Below, piece by piece: positions 30,031 to 38,136 of a stretch of DNA of 38,136 nt (position 1 is the stretch's first letter; each line of letters opens with the position of its first letter). Source of the stretch: Chlorokybus atmophyticus (Eukaryota; Streptophyta; Chlorokybophyceae; Chlorokybales; Chlorokybaceae). The notes below the pieces were generated by a model. The model was not told the DNA's origin, ran no database searches, and saw nothing but the letters and a program-made list of their open reading frames with translations. Made by a program: the position numbers and the translations under genes. Location of the stretch: assembly GCA_009103225.1 (NCBI GenBank), contig RHPI01000810.1:1189043-1227178 (forward strand), read 5' to 3'.

Positions 30031-33000
30031 TCAATCCCCAGGAACGGGCGTCATCTCTTCAAAGCGCGGTAAACGCGTCAACCGTAAATAGGCCCTGTTT
30101 GTCACGCGCGACAACGCCACATACCACAATCCAGGAGCAAAAGCTTCCTGCATGTGGACAACAGTAGTTGATTGCAGCGTTGCACCTTGACACTTGTGCA
30201 CTGTCATTGCATACGCTAGCTGCAAAGGAAACACAGCTTTGTAGTACGTTTTGCCTTGAAACGTTGTTGTTTGCTGTATTGTTCGGCGCATCCACATGGA
30301 GTCTGCCAAATGGTCAAATGTAACTTGTATACTGCTCACATTACCTTTGTAGTATCTAAACTGCGTCACTGTTCCCAAAGACCCATTGGCTACACCATCT
30401 TGCAGTGAAACGTTTTCTAAAACCAACACCTTTGCTCCCTTGGCGACTGAAGGTAATAAGTTGAACTTGGGCTTGTGAATCCAGTCGTGTAGCTCGGGCA
30501 CGTTCACTGCATTAGAAGTAATTTGTATTGGCACAATGGTATCGGCTGCAAAACGTTGTCTCACAATCATGCTGTTGAAAGCCAGTGTGTCTTGTACATG
30601 TGAACACAATATGGTTGCATCACTTGGTAACTGTTGTAAGTACTCCGAAGTGACCAGACAGCCACCTAACGCATCTGCTATCTCTGTTGAACTGGGTATG
30701 CCAGAACGAATCTGAATCAAGAATTCAGCAAACAGAGGGTCTGAAGCATGACGCACTGAAACAGATAAAAAATGTTGCTTACGTAATGGCCACCTCTGTG
30801 ATGCAGAAATATGGCATTTGTGGCAAACCTGCGATGTGTCTTGGACTTTGTGTCCACAAACTGCTGGCAGTTGCTTGTGGTCACCAACCAATACAACGCC
30901 GATTGTTTGTAGAAATTCTGGTCCATGAACTTGCTGTAAGCGCAGCATCACCAAGTCAAACAACCGCGATGTCATCATGGAAAACTCGTCAATAATAAAT
31001 ACTCGACAATGATGTAACAGTTTGTAAGCATCATCCATAGCAGTTACAAACCGGAGTTGCTGACCGTTGACAGGTATTGCGAAGTTGGAATGTACAGTTG
31101 AAGCTGATGAGCTGAGCCGCAAAGCCGCAGCGCCAGTTGTAGCACTGAGTAAAACAGGTATCCCAGCAACGCGCAACTTGTGAGTGATGAATTTGGTCAA
31201 AAATGTTTTGCCTGTTCCTGGACAACCAGATATCACATGTAGACCAACCGGTGTTGCAATGATACTACTTGCGGTGCATTCTTGCTGGCTGGTCAAAGAG
31301 AGATTGTTCGCAAACGCAAACTCCTCAACATTCAATGTACCTTGAAACATTGGCGCCGATACATCTGAGTCCGTTGTCACAGTTGAAGCTGGAGATGCAG
31401 GATTGGATGATGAAGCTGTTGGATACTGCGTAGTAGGTTCTGGTGCAGTTTGACTGTCTGTCGGACCAGCTGCAGCCATAGACAAGGCATTAATAGCATT
31501 ATCAGTGGTCTGCATCATGGCATTCATCATATGGTGAATCTTAACATCATTGTATAGATGACGTTCGGCATAGCGCGTGACATGTGTCAACAAACTGCGG
31601 TTTGTGTTGTTAATGAAACCCCGCAACACACATTCTTCATAGTAAGTGCGTGATTGGTTGTTCAAAGAAATCAAATCAACTTCAGAGCGAAAAGTAACCC
31701 GCTGAAGAAGCAAATTGAAACAAAACCCTTCAGTGCTGTGTACAGGATGGTAATCCGTGAATCTGATGATGCGCGGGACAGCTAACTCATAAACGAATGC
31801 ATTCAGTCTGTCTCTTAGAGTACGCACAGTGTTATGTGGCACAGTGTCTCCATCTCGGTGCATGTACTGTCGAAAGTAGTTGTACATTGTGACTCTTTCT
31901 ACCTCGTCAGGCCTGACACAATAACGATGAATGGGATGCACAATTACTGTCCGTGCACGACTGTTCACTATGCGAGAACGATTGTTAGGCAAACGCGTGT
32001 CAACATATGTTACATTGGACGACATTTGCATGATGGGAATATCTAAACATATCAAAGCAGCTTCAGCTGGAGCAATGGGTTTGGACAAGTACATTGTGTT
32101 CAATATGCGCAATTCGTTAACAGTCAATCCTTGCAAACCGAGTGCATTGGTGTCTAATGCATCATCAACAGTGCCACAAGGTTCCATTTTTGTTGTGTAC
32201 TTGACTAAATACTTGCTCCAATGACTGTCAGTGACTTGCAACACATTACAATGAGCACCCCACAACAATAAAAGCACTGGATGTGTGGGAACAACATTGC
32301 GGTCACAAGTGCGTGGTCTGTAATAATCGTACCTGCGCGTTTCTGTGTTGAACTGAGGTCGACGATCTGGTTGTACGGGATACGGAAAGCCCATGTCGCA
32401 CTTGTTGTCAAATGCTCTGCAGCCACTGCCAAAATCAGAACACTTGTGCATTTGCTTGCGTACAACATAATCATAAAGGACTCGCAGTTTACAATCAGTT
32501 GGTACAATTATTTGCTGATTTGCATGGTCAAAATCTCCGGGGATAAACGCAGTGATTTCACTGCAAACTCGTTTAACATCGTCGGGATGTAACCACAACA
32601 TAACATGTGCATGCAAAGATCCACGGTGTTGTGTTTCATACCTGATAACATAGTGCATCACACGTCCAAGGATATCCTTTTGCATGATATATTCTTCAAA
32701 GAAGGTGCTGAACCGATGATGAAACAAACGTGCGCACTCCACAGGGGCATCGCGCCAACTAAGTTGCGTGGAGACATTGTGGAGAACATTCTGCAAATCA
32801 ATGATCTCAGGGAATTTGGTACTGGACACTTCATCTGCAGTCATGGTGACAAAGAGATGAGGCATACCCCAATGCTCAACCAGACACAGCAGCTCACTCA
32901 ACTTTTGTCGATGCCAACTCGGAGATCCAATGATGTCACCAGGGACACGAAATTTTATAGCGTTTTTGATGGCATCGTTGATTGTGGCAGTAGGTCGTTG

Positions 33001-33336
33001 TTTGAGGAACTTTTCAATATCAGCGTCCACAGCAACTTCGCAGCACTTTCTGACTATAAGAAGTGATTGACGGATTTGGTACATCAACAGCAAATAAGGC
33101 TTGTACAATGTGAAAACTGAGAACGATTGTGTAAGACGGAACTTGACATAGTCTGACAGTCTGCTGTACACGTTACCATCAAAGAACCCACGATTGTGCG
33201 GAAACAACATGGGAAACAGAGCAGACTCAACAGTTAAACCAGGAATATTGTACACACCACCTGTATCCATGTGTATAAAAAGAGGAACACAAGGCTCACG
33301 CAGCGACATATGTCCAACGCGCAACATGGTGTCCAC
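30031..33336 (-). CDS. Helitron RepHel protein (HUH nuclease plus Pif1-like helicase)
   Basis: Rolling-circle transposase of a Helitron. The open frame of about 1100 aa holds the complete catalytic set. Rep motif 1 is MPHLFVTMTADE, the HUH motif is HRGSLHAHVMLWL, and the two-tyrosine motif is YLVKYTTK. After a Ser/Pro/Thr-rich linker (about residues 650-685) comes the SF1/Pif1-like helicase: Walker A GCPGTGKTFLTKF, Walker B FIIDEFSMMT, GDHKQLPAV, MTVHKCQGATLQS and WYVALSRVTNRAYL. The N-terminal Helitron-like domain starts near 33330 (GLTVESALFPMLFPHNRGFF), but the natural start lies in the upstream frame at 33340-34241, so this frame is the C-terminal 3/4 of the protein. The catalytic motifs look intact. 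Confidence 0.93.
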   Translation of the reverse strand: MDTMLRVGHMSLREPCVPLFIHMDTGGVYNIPGLTVESALFPMLFPHNRGFFDGNVYSRLSDYVKFRLTQSFSVFTLYKPYLLLMYQIRQSLLIVRKCCEVAVDADIEKFLKQRPTATINDAIKNAIKFRVPGDIIGSPSWHRQKLSELLCLVEHWGMPHLFVTMTADEVSSTKFPEIIDLQNVLHNVSTQLSWRDAPVECARLFHHRFSTFFEEYIMQKDILGRVMHYVIRYETQHRGSLHAHVMLWLHPDDVKRVCSEITAFIPGDFDHANQQIIVPTDCKLRVLYDYVVRKQMHKCSDFGSGCRAFDNKCDMGFPYPVQPDRRPQFNTETRRYDYYRPRTCDRNVVPTHPVLLLLWGAHCNVLQVTDSHWSKYLVKYTTKMEPCGTVDDALDTNALGLQGLTVNELRILNTMYLSKPIAPAEAALICLDIPIMQMSSNVTYVDTRLPNNRSRIVNSRARTVIVHPIHRYCVRPDEVERVTMYNYFRQYMHRDGDTVPHNTVRTLRDRLNAFVYELAVPRIIRFTDYHPVHSTEGFCFNLLLQRVTFRSEVDLISLNNQSRTYYEECVLRGFINNTNRSLLTHVTRYAERHLYNDVKIHHMMNAMMQTTDNAINALSMAAAGPTDSQTAPEPTTQYPTASSSNPASPASTVTTDSDVSAPMFQGTLNVEEFAFANNLSLTSQQECTASSIIATPVGLHVISGCPGTGKTFLTKFITHKLRVAGIPVLLSATTGAAALRLSSSASTVHSNFAIPVNGQQLRFVTAMDDAYKLLHHCRVFIIDEFSMMTSRLFDLVMLRLQQVHGPEFLQTIGVVLVGDHKQLPAVCGHKVQDTSQVCHKCHISASQRWPLRKQHFLSVSVRHASDPLFAEFLIQIRSGIPSSTEIADALGGCLVTSEYLQQLPSDATILCSHVQDTLAFNSMIVRQRFAADTIVPIQITSNAVNVPELHDWIHKPKFNLLPSVAKGAKVLVLENVSLQDGVANGSLGTVTQFRYYKGNVSSIQVTFDHLADSMWMRRTIQQTTTFQGKTYYKAVFPLQLAYAMTVHKCQGATLQSTTVVHMQEAFAPGLWYVALSRVTNRAYLRLTRLPRFEEMTPVPGD

Positions 33337-34241
33337 TGTAACTTCAACTGTGCTGCGCGAAGGAATGGCAACAAAGTGGTTAAAACGTATGTGTATGCTG
33401 ATTCACCAGCAATGTTCAAAGGATTACGATCCTGTGCACGAGACACAATGCTACGAATAGTAGATGAACCAACAGTGGGGATGCCGTCAGAACCAAATGG
33501 TTGTTCTGCCAAGGTCTGATATTTCTGAACCAGAGTGTTGGACGATAATAGCTCGCTCAACAACTCCAGCAACAAGATGGCATGTTGGTTCTGATGTGTA
33601 AACTCATCCCAAGTGATAAACGGACCGTTAATCATATTCAACTGCTGAATTTGGCCCGAAGTGAAACTGTATGAGTTATATAAGTCGCAAAGCGCCATGG
33701 ACGTGTTAACAAGGGACAACATCTGCACTACCATTGGATGTATCTCCAACAACTTGCGAATGTACACTGCGCTGTGTAATACAATGTAACTGGAACGCTC
33801 CGACCCGTGACTACATCGATGGCATTGGTAGTAATCACTATCACACTTGGTATAGTCGGACATAAAAACATTAGCCAAATCATATGGTGCAACGGTGGAT
33901 ACTGATCGTCGATACATTGGACAATAAGTAGCAGCAGCAGAGTAAAACTGTACATGCCCGCACAAAGAACAACATTGCATTCGCGTGACAAACTTACGTT
34001 GTGCATCTTGCCAACAGGAAAGCAAATCATCGCAGTCGTCCCACAATTCGCAATGCTGAGACAAATCGCAATGTTGCTCATAAGTCATAGCGGATGACGA
34101 AACAACACACCAGGAACATATCAACCGCCCTGGCATTTGTCGCCATCCAAAAGAACCATCTCGGCACAGTCCAGCAATGAGGGCGTGCAAAGGTGCAAAA
34201 CCACATGCACAATATCTCCGATGTGTAGTAAAATTCTGCGA
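33337..34241 (-). pseudogene. Helitron protein N-terminal part, shifted frame
   Basis: A minus-strand frame runs from an AG at about 34242 (context ATATCGCAG then NFTTHRRYCACGF) toward 33340 and encodes Cys-rich zinc-binding-like sequence (CCSLCGHVQFY, then DSDYYQCHRCSHGS), then DRNPLNIAGESAYTYV and TTLLPFLRAA. It then changes frame into the RepHel frame within about 33335-33365 (LPFLR against VEVTVDTMLRVGH). No intron of workable length separates them, so a one-base frameshift is the simplest reading. The true first exon or ATG is uncertain; an ATG at 34274 lies in the flanking repeat. Confidence 0.6.
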
Positions 34242-34325
34242 TATGATTACATATGCGGCGATATGGTGCAACATGGTGCCATATGATTACATATGCGGCG
34301 ATATGCCGCAACATGGTGCCATGTG
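34235..34325. repeat. Two tandem 44-bp units upstream of Helitron gene
   Basis: The unit ATGATTACATATGCGGCGAT followed by a GCAACATGGTGCCAT block occurs twice in tandem (about 34238-34281 and 34282-34325) with slight differences. It is related in wording to the repeats at 29715-30010 and 24785-24870. Confidence 0.75.
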
Positions 34326-34899
34326 ATTAGCAAACGCTGTTAAGTGTTTCAAAACTTAATAATCAACGTAACGTTCACGCCACGGTACGTGCTGCAATTT
34401 CTAGTAAATAATGCCGAGGTTACGACCATCAAAATAATGCTAACCTGAATTACCTTAACGTTAAGATTCAACTAAACGAAAAATCGCATCGTTAGGCCAC
34501 CATTTGGTCACGCATGAGATTGACCAAATGGGATCGCAACGGTGACAACAGCCAGTTGCTCAAAAAGGCAGCAAAATGGCCAATCATTGCAAAGATGCGT
34601 AAAAGATGCTGAAAAATATCTCAGCGGCAACCGCTTACCAACGGCGACCCAAATTGCTATGGATTTAGTGCAATTGCGGCACAGTTAGTGGTTAAAACGG
34701 CCGCGTTTTTGGCGGTACGAGGTCGGGGCAGGCCCCATACCCCAAAGACATGCCGCCACTACTCACCCTTGTTCTAACTAATCCACTCTACCCTTTAACG
34801 CTAATTGATTACACACTATAGTTACTGCGTCATCAAACATGGTCAACAGCCGAACAAGATTCAAACGCTCAACAGCTTATATAGAGAAAGCTACAAGTT
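34326..34899. other. Intergenic, no gene seen
   Basis: No exon or structured repeat is supported. The sequence shows several ACCAAATG/CATTTGGT words near 34500-34530. Confidence 0.4.
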
Positions 34900-35382
34900 A
34901 TGAGCTCTGCTAGTGGTGTTGTTTTTGCAAATCTGTGTGAGAGTCTGCGTGTCCTAACACTTGATATAAGCATATCTCTTGTGCCCATAGCTTCCCTAAC
35001 TACCCCACAACACAGCCCCACAACTCCTGCCGCCGCCACCAACCCCACATTTCGGTGGTCTATGCCATTGCTGCCGCCGGAGGCCTTTTCCGAGTGGAAA
35101 AAGGCCTGTCCGAAGCTGCAATCAGCCCAAAACCCGGCAGGCCCCTTTACACCCTCATCTTTGCATGCTTATAGCCGGAGCTACACTGAACTGTTATCAA
35201 AAGTAACAAAATGGGTGTGTAGCTTAACTCGAGAGGCGAAAATCACCCACATACATCACCGCGAAATACTAACTGTGCCAAGACTTATAACCCAAAAAGT
35301 CCGACTTTGTCCGCCATATGCTTCGTTTACCCTACAACTTGCTCGCCCGGCGACTTGTATTTCGCCCGTGGCCTGCGTATGA
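34900..35382 (+). CDS. Hypothetical 160-aa open frame
   Basis: An ATG-started frame MSSASGVVFANLCESLRV... with a Pro/Thr/Ala-rich stretch (TPQHSPTTPAAAT) and a more protein-like middle (PEAFSEWKKACPKLQSAQ). No family is recognised and there is no splice or comparative support. It may be an exon, a transposon remnant or chance. Confidence 0.2.
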   Translation: MSSASGVVFANLCESLRVLTLDISISLVPIASLTTPQHSPTTPAAATNPTFRWSMPLLPPEAFSEWKKACPKLQSAQNPAGPFTPSSLHAYSRSYTELLSKVTKWVCSLTREAKITHIHHREILTVPRLITQKVRLCPPYASFTLQLARPATCISPVACV

Positions 35383-35509
35383 TGCCACGGCTGCGGCTTG
35401 TCAATGATGACAAGGGTACTGCTGTCGCGGCCTTAGAATAGGAAAGGGGTTTCATGAGTAGGATGTGCTACAGGCATGTATAGGTATCACGTGATGTCAC
35501 GTGGCTTAC

Positions 35510-36673
35510 GTTCAGTCACGCGCGCGGTCATCGAGCAGCGGGTTGACCGGATGGGCGTCATGGCGTCCTCAGCAGCATCCACGTCATATTGAACGGTCCG
35601 ATGGCAATCCGCGGGGTGTCCATGAAAAGCGTATGGCAGACGGCGTCACGGTGCTACAACCGAGACGTCGTTGCTACGCGTGACGATTGTGACAAGACGG
35701 CGCTGAGCGCTTGCTTGGTAATGCTTGCCTGCTGTGTAGCTGCAGCTGTCCTCTACCGTTCGCTCGGATGCTTCCCCTTGTCGGCATGTTTGGCGGCCTT
35801 GTCGACGTGCTGTCCCATCCAAGTCGACTGCGCTGCTTTTAGCCCAAGGTGGAAGCTAGCAGCTAGAAGCTTCAAGCAACCAGCTGACCCGAAAGTTTCT
35901 GCCGCATGTGCATGGGTTGCGTCAGCGTGAGTTCAACTTTGCGCTTGCGCTTGTGCTGAAGCTTGAGCTTAGCTAGGTGCATGCTCTCAATCAGCGTGCA
36001 AGGCGCACAGACGCGCCAAGCGACTGCGGTCGCAGTCAAGCAGCACGCATGACGTGAATATCGGCTGTACCCGTCCTGAGCGAAAGGTACGCTCAAATAC
36101 GTGAAGGCGTTCAGACACCTGGTGGTGTATATCAGACGCATTCTCTGGCCTTTACCGTTGGTTGCACAGAGTCGGCATGTCACCTCATTGCCACGGCTAT
36201 TACAGCAAGCCCTGCATGCGGCAGCCATGTAATCTTGCGTGATTGTGGGTCTATGTGTGATGTGACCCGTTTCTTGCTGGGTTGTACTGCGTCAACTTAG
36301 ATTCTCAAACAACCTGAAACCCGTCATGTGCGCATCCTAGGTGCAATACCATGACGCAGGGCCACCACTGCTGTGCACTTGGCAACTCAACAAGTGTTGC
36401 AGCAAGACGTGCAAAGCACTGGTGTGCATGTATAACGTCGAGAACTGCACACCGCTGAGCATGCTGTCACTGTGTCCATGACAATGCTGGGTTCTTCTAT
36501 TTGCCAGTAATGGATTGCACCTTGCTGCTGGCTGTTTGCGCCCATGCCACGACAGTGCCTGCATTCAGTAAAGGCTTGGACCGTGACATGTTGGTTGCTG
36601 CGCACAGGTGGGTGGTTGTCTGGCGTCCAGCAATTCAAGTGTCAAATCCACAAAGCAGTGACGGACAGTTGCC
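35510..36673. repeat. Upstream part of GT77 segmental duplication, unit 3 (inverted)
   Basis: Read on the minus strand, this block repeats the order seen upstream of copies 1 and 2, including GCATGCAGGGCTTGCTGT near 36212 and GAGGTGACATGC near 36185. It also has the GCGCAAGCGC-like words near 35940 and the GTTGCTACGCGTGACG block near 35669. It places unit 3 in opposite orientation to the other two. Confidence 0.55.
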
Positions 36674-38076
36674 ATGGAGCCCACCTCTCCTCGTACGCGC
36701 GGTGTCTTGCGCATGTGTGCCGCCCTAGTTGCGTTCACCACAGCATGCTTGATCATAGAGACAGCTGCCAACTCCCATGTAATCTTGGTCGCAAGGCTGT
36801 TAAGCTTCAGCAAAGGCGCTGCCCATGCAGTACCACTCATAAATTTCAGTAGTACGGACCCACTTTATGCGGGTCTTTTGGAGTTAAACGCTGCCGCACA
36901 GCGAGTGGCTGGCGTGTATGTAGACCGTCATGTACCCCACCTCGCTCGCACAGTCGTTTTGCTCTCCGCCAACATGGTACCTGGACATACTCTTCAACTG
37001 GGTCTGCTGCATGAGGCGTTTGCACAAAGGCATCAAGTTCATGGTCCTGGCTCAAGACAGACAGCTGCACAGGCATCTGCAGCAGAACACTACCTTGATC
37101 AGCGTTGATGGTACACTGCTCGGCATCAACTCAACATCCTCATACAGCAATCTTGACACACCCGACTTTATGCAAATCACTTTTATAAAGCTCAAGGTGA
37201 TTGTGGCAGCTGCATTGTCTGTGCAGTGCAAGACATATTGATGAGAAGATGGCTGTATGTTGTTGTTTGGTGAAATGAAAACCGCCGCATGTGCTTCTTG
37301 CAGGCGGTGCACAGCTTGCTTAAGTCGGGCTACGATGTCTTGTTTACGGATGAGGACATCTGCTGGCTGGAGGTCCGAAGTTGGTTGTTGTTTTCATCGT
37401 GATGCTCCACCAAGTTACTGAGCAAAGTTGATGCTGTTGTCATGCGCTAATGCAGGACATCAGACCAGACATTGCATTCCAGTTCTCGACTGATTTCGTT
37501 GGGAGTTGGAGCGGTATGGTGCCTGACTATCGCGCACCATACGGGGGTTTCATTGTCAACACTGGCTTTTACTTCATGAAGGCTTTGCCGCAGACTGCAA
37601 CCTTTCTTGCCAATGTACAACTGAACTGCTGTTCAAGTAAGCACGCCCATATCAGCTACTGCAGACGTGATGACTTGGCATGGACGTTCGCATTGCTTCA
37701 GTAAACTGAAGCCTTTGTGTTTGCAGCTGGTAATGATCAGTCCGTTGTCAATAGGGTTCTCAATCAGTGGCTGGGAACCAAGCTTGCAGTGCAGATCGCT
37801 GGTAATGTGAGTGTGTACGTCACCACGCAAGACTTGCAACCTGGCAATGCTCTGTCGGTGCAATATCTGGATCCTGTGTGCTTTCCTAATGGCGAAGCCT
37901 TCTTTCACCAGCGCAAGCCGGAGTGGACGAGGGCCTCGCTCGAACTTAATGAAACTGCCGTTGCTGTTCATGTTACTTGGACGATTGGTCACGATGCAAA
38001 GGTAGCTGTGCTTCGTACCGCAGAACTGTGGCATGTTGGTGAAGGTTTGACAGGGGAAGCTGATTGCGTAACATGA
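36674..38076 (+). pseudogene. GT77-like nucleotide-sugar transferase, copy 3, frameshifted
   Basis: Same four-exon plan as the two other copies: 36674-37196, 37304-37372, 37456-37636 and 37727-38076. Exon 1 has lost 2 bp after 36977 (SANM then a shifted frame; copies 1 and 2 read SANMAY), which stops translation early. Exon 3 has lost 12 bp in frame at its start (DIRPDIAFQFS against DPFPYIRQDIALQFS). The DxD motif reads DED instead of DAD, and exon 4 is three codons shorter. The rest, including VHVTWTIGHDAKVAVLR, is well kept, so the inactivation looks recent, or the 2-bp gap is a sequencing error. Confidence 0.75.
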
Positions 38077-38136
38077 TGCTTGCTGACAGATGCAAGCCCT
38101 TTTATGTATGACCCACCGGGGAAGAGGGGAGAGGGG

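Noticed and set aside
24983-34325. One single giant element joining the RING gene, GIY-YIG gene and Helitron
   Set aside because: The inverted repeats close around the RING gene alone. The ATATG-type repeats elsewhere are only loosely similar, so a single unit is not supported.

Overview
This window is eukaryotic nuclear DNA. Genes are split by short GT-AG introns (about 35-300 nt), every transposon present is of a eukaryotic class, and there is a perfect 570-bp CA microsatellite. Three copies of a GT77-type (PF03407-like) nucleotide-sugar transferase, together with Plavaka-like, pogo-like and Helitron transposons, fit an alga, perhaps of the green lineage. That placement is an inference, and I cannot name the species. 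Three single N positions (3514, 10335, 10669) mark assembly uncertainties.

Layout. (1) Three diverged copies of a 2-3 kb segment, each with a four-exon GT77 gene and its upstream region, lie at 42-2450 (minus), 17916-20405 (minus) and 35510-38076 (plus). The third gene is broken by a 2-bp deletion. (2) An LTR element spans 3715-16130, with 5'-TG...CA-3' LTRs, a perfect 5-bp target duplication (AGCAC), a candidate primer-binding site and a polypurine tract, but no visible reverse transcriptase. (3) Nested in it is a probable multigene DNA transposon, about 5790-14120. It carries a Plavaka-like transposase, a C5 cytosine DNA methyltransferase of phage/prokaryotic type, and two unrecognised multi-exon genes. 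Gene orientations alternate (-,+,-,+), and a cluster of palindromes sits between the first divergent pair. (4) A pogo/Tigger-like element fills 21243-24530, with long inverted ends and TA duplication. Its transposase is decayed: it has an HTH part, then a 285-unit CA repeat, then a DDE part with a 1-nt frameshift at the third catalytic Asp. (5) A BED-like/coiled-coil/RING gene is enclosed by about 140-bp inverted repeats (24983-27666). (6) Next comes a minus-strand gene whose exons appear to splice onto a GIY-YIG endonuclease domain (27806-29282). (7) A Helitron RepHel gene (30031-34241, minus) has intact HUH, Y2 and helicase motifs but one probable frameshift. ATATG/GCGATAT-rich repeats lie on both sides of it.

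How the parts fit. Most of the window is a nest of mobile elements in a chromosome segment that also expanded a glycosyltransferase gene. The strongest candidate for an undescribed system is the 8.3-kb unit in which a Plavaka-like transposase travels with its own cytosine methyltransferase and two accessory genes. By analogy with methyltransferases captured by some algal retrotransposons, the enzyme could mark or protect the element's DNA; that role is inference. The RING gene with inverted repeats and the GIY-YIG fusion gene are further candidates for gene-carrying mobile units.

All exon calls come from reading frames and splice signals by eye. No database search or alignment was run.
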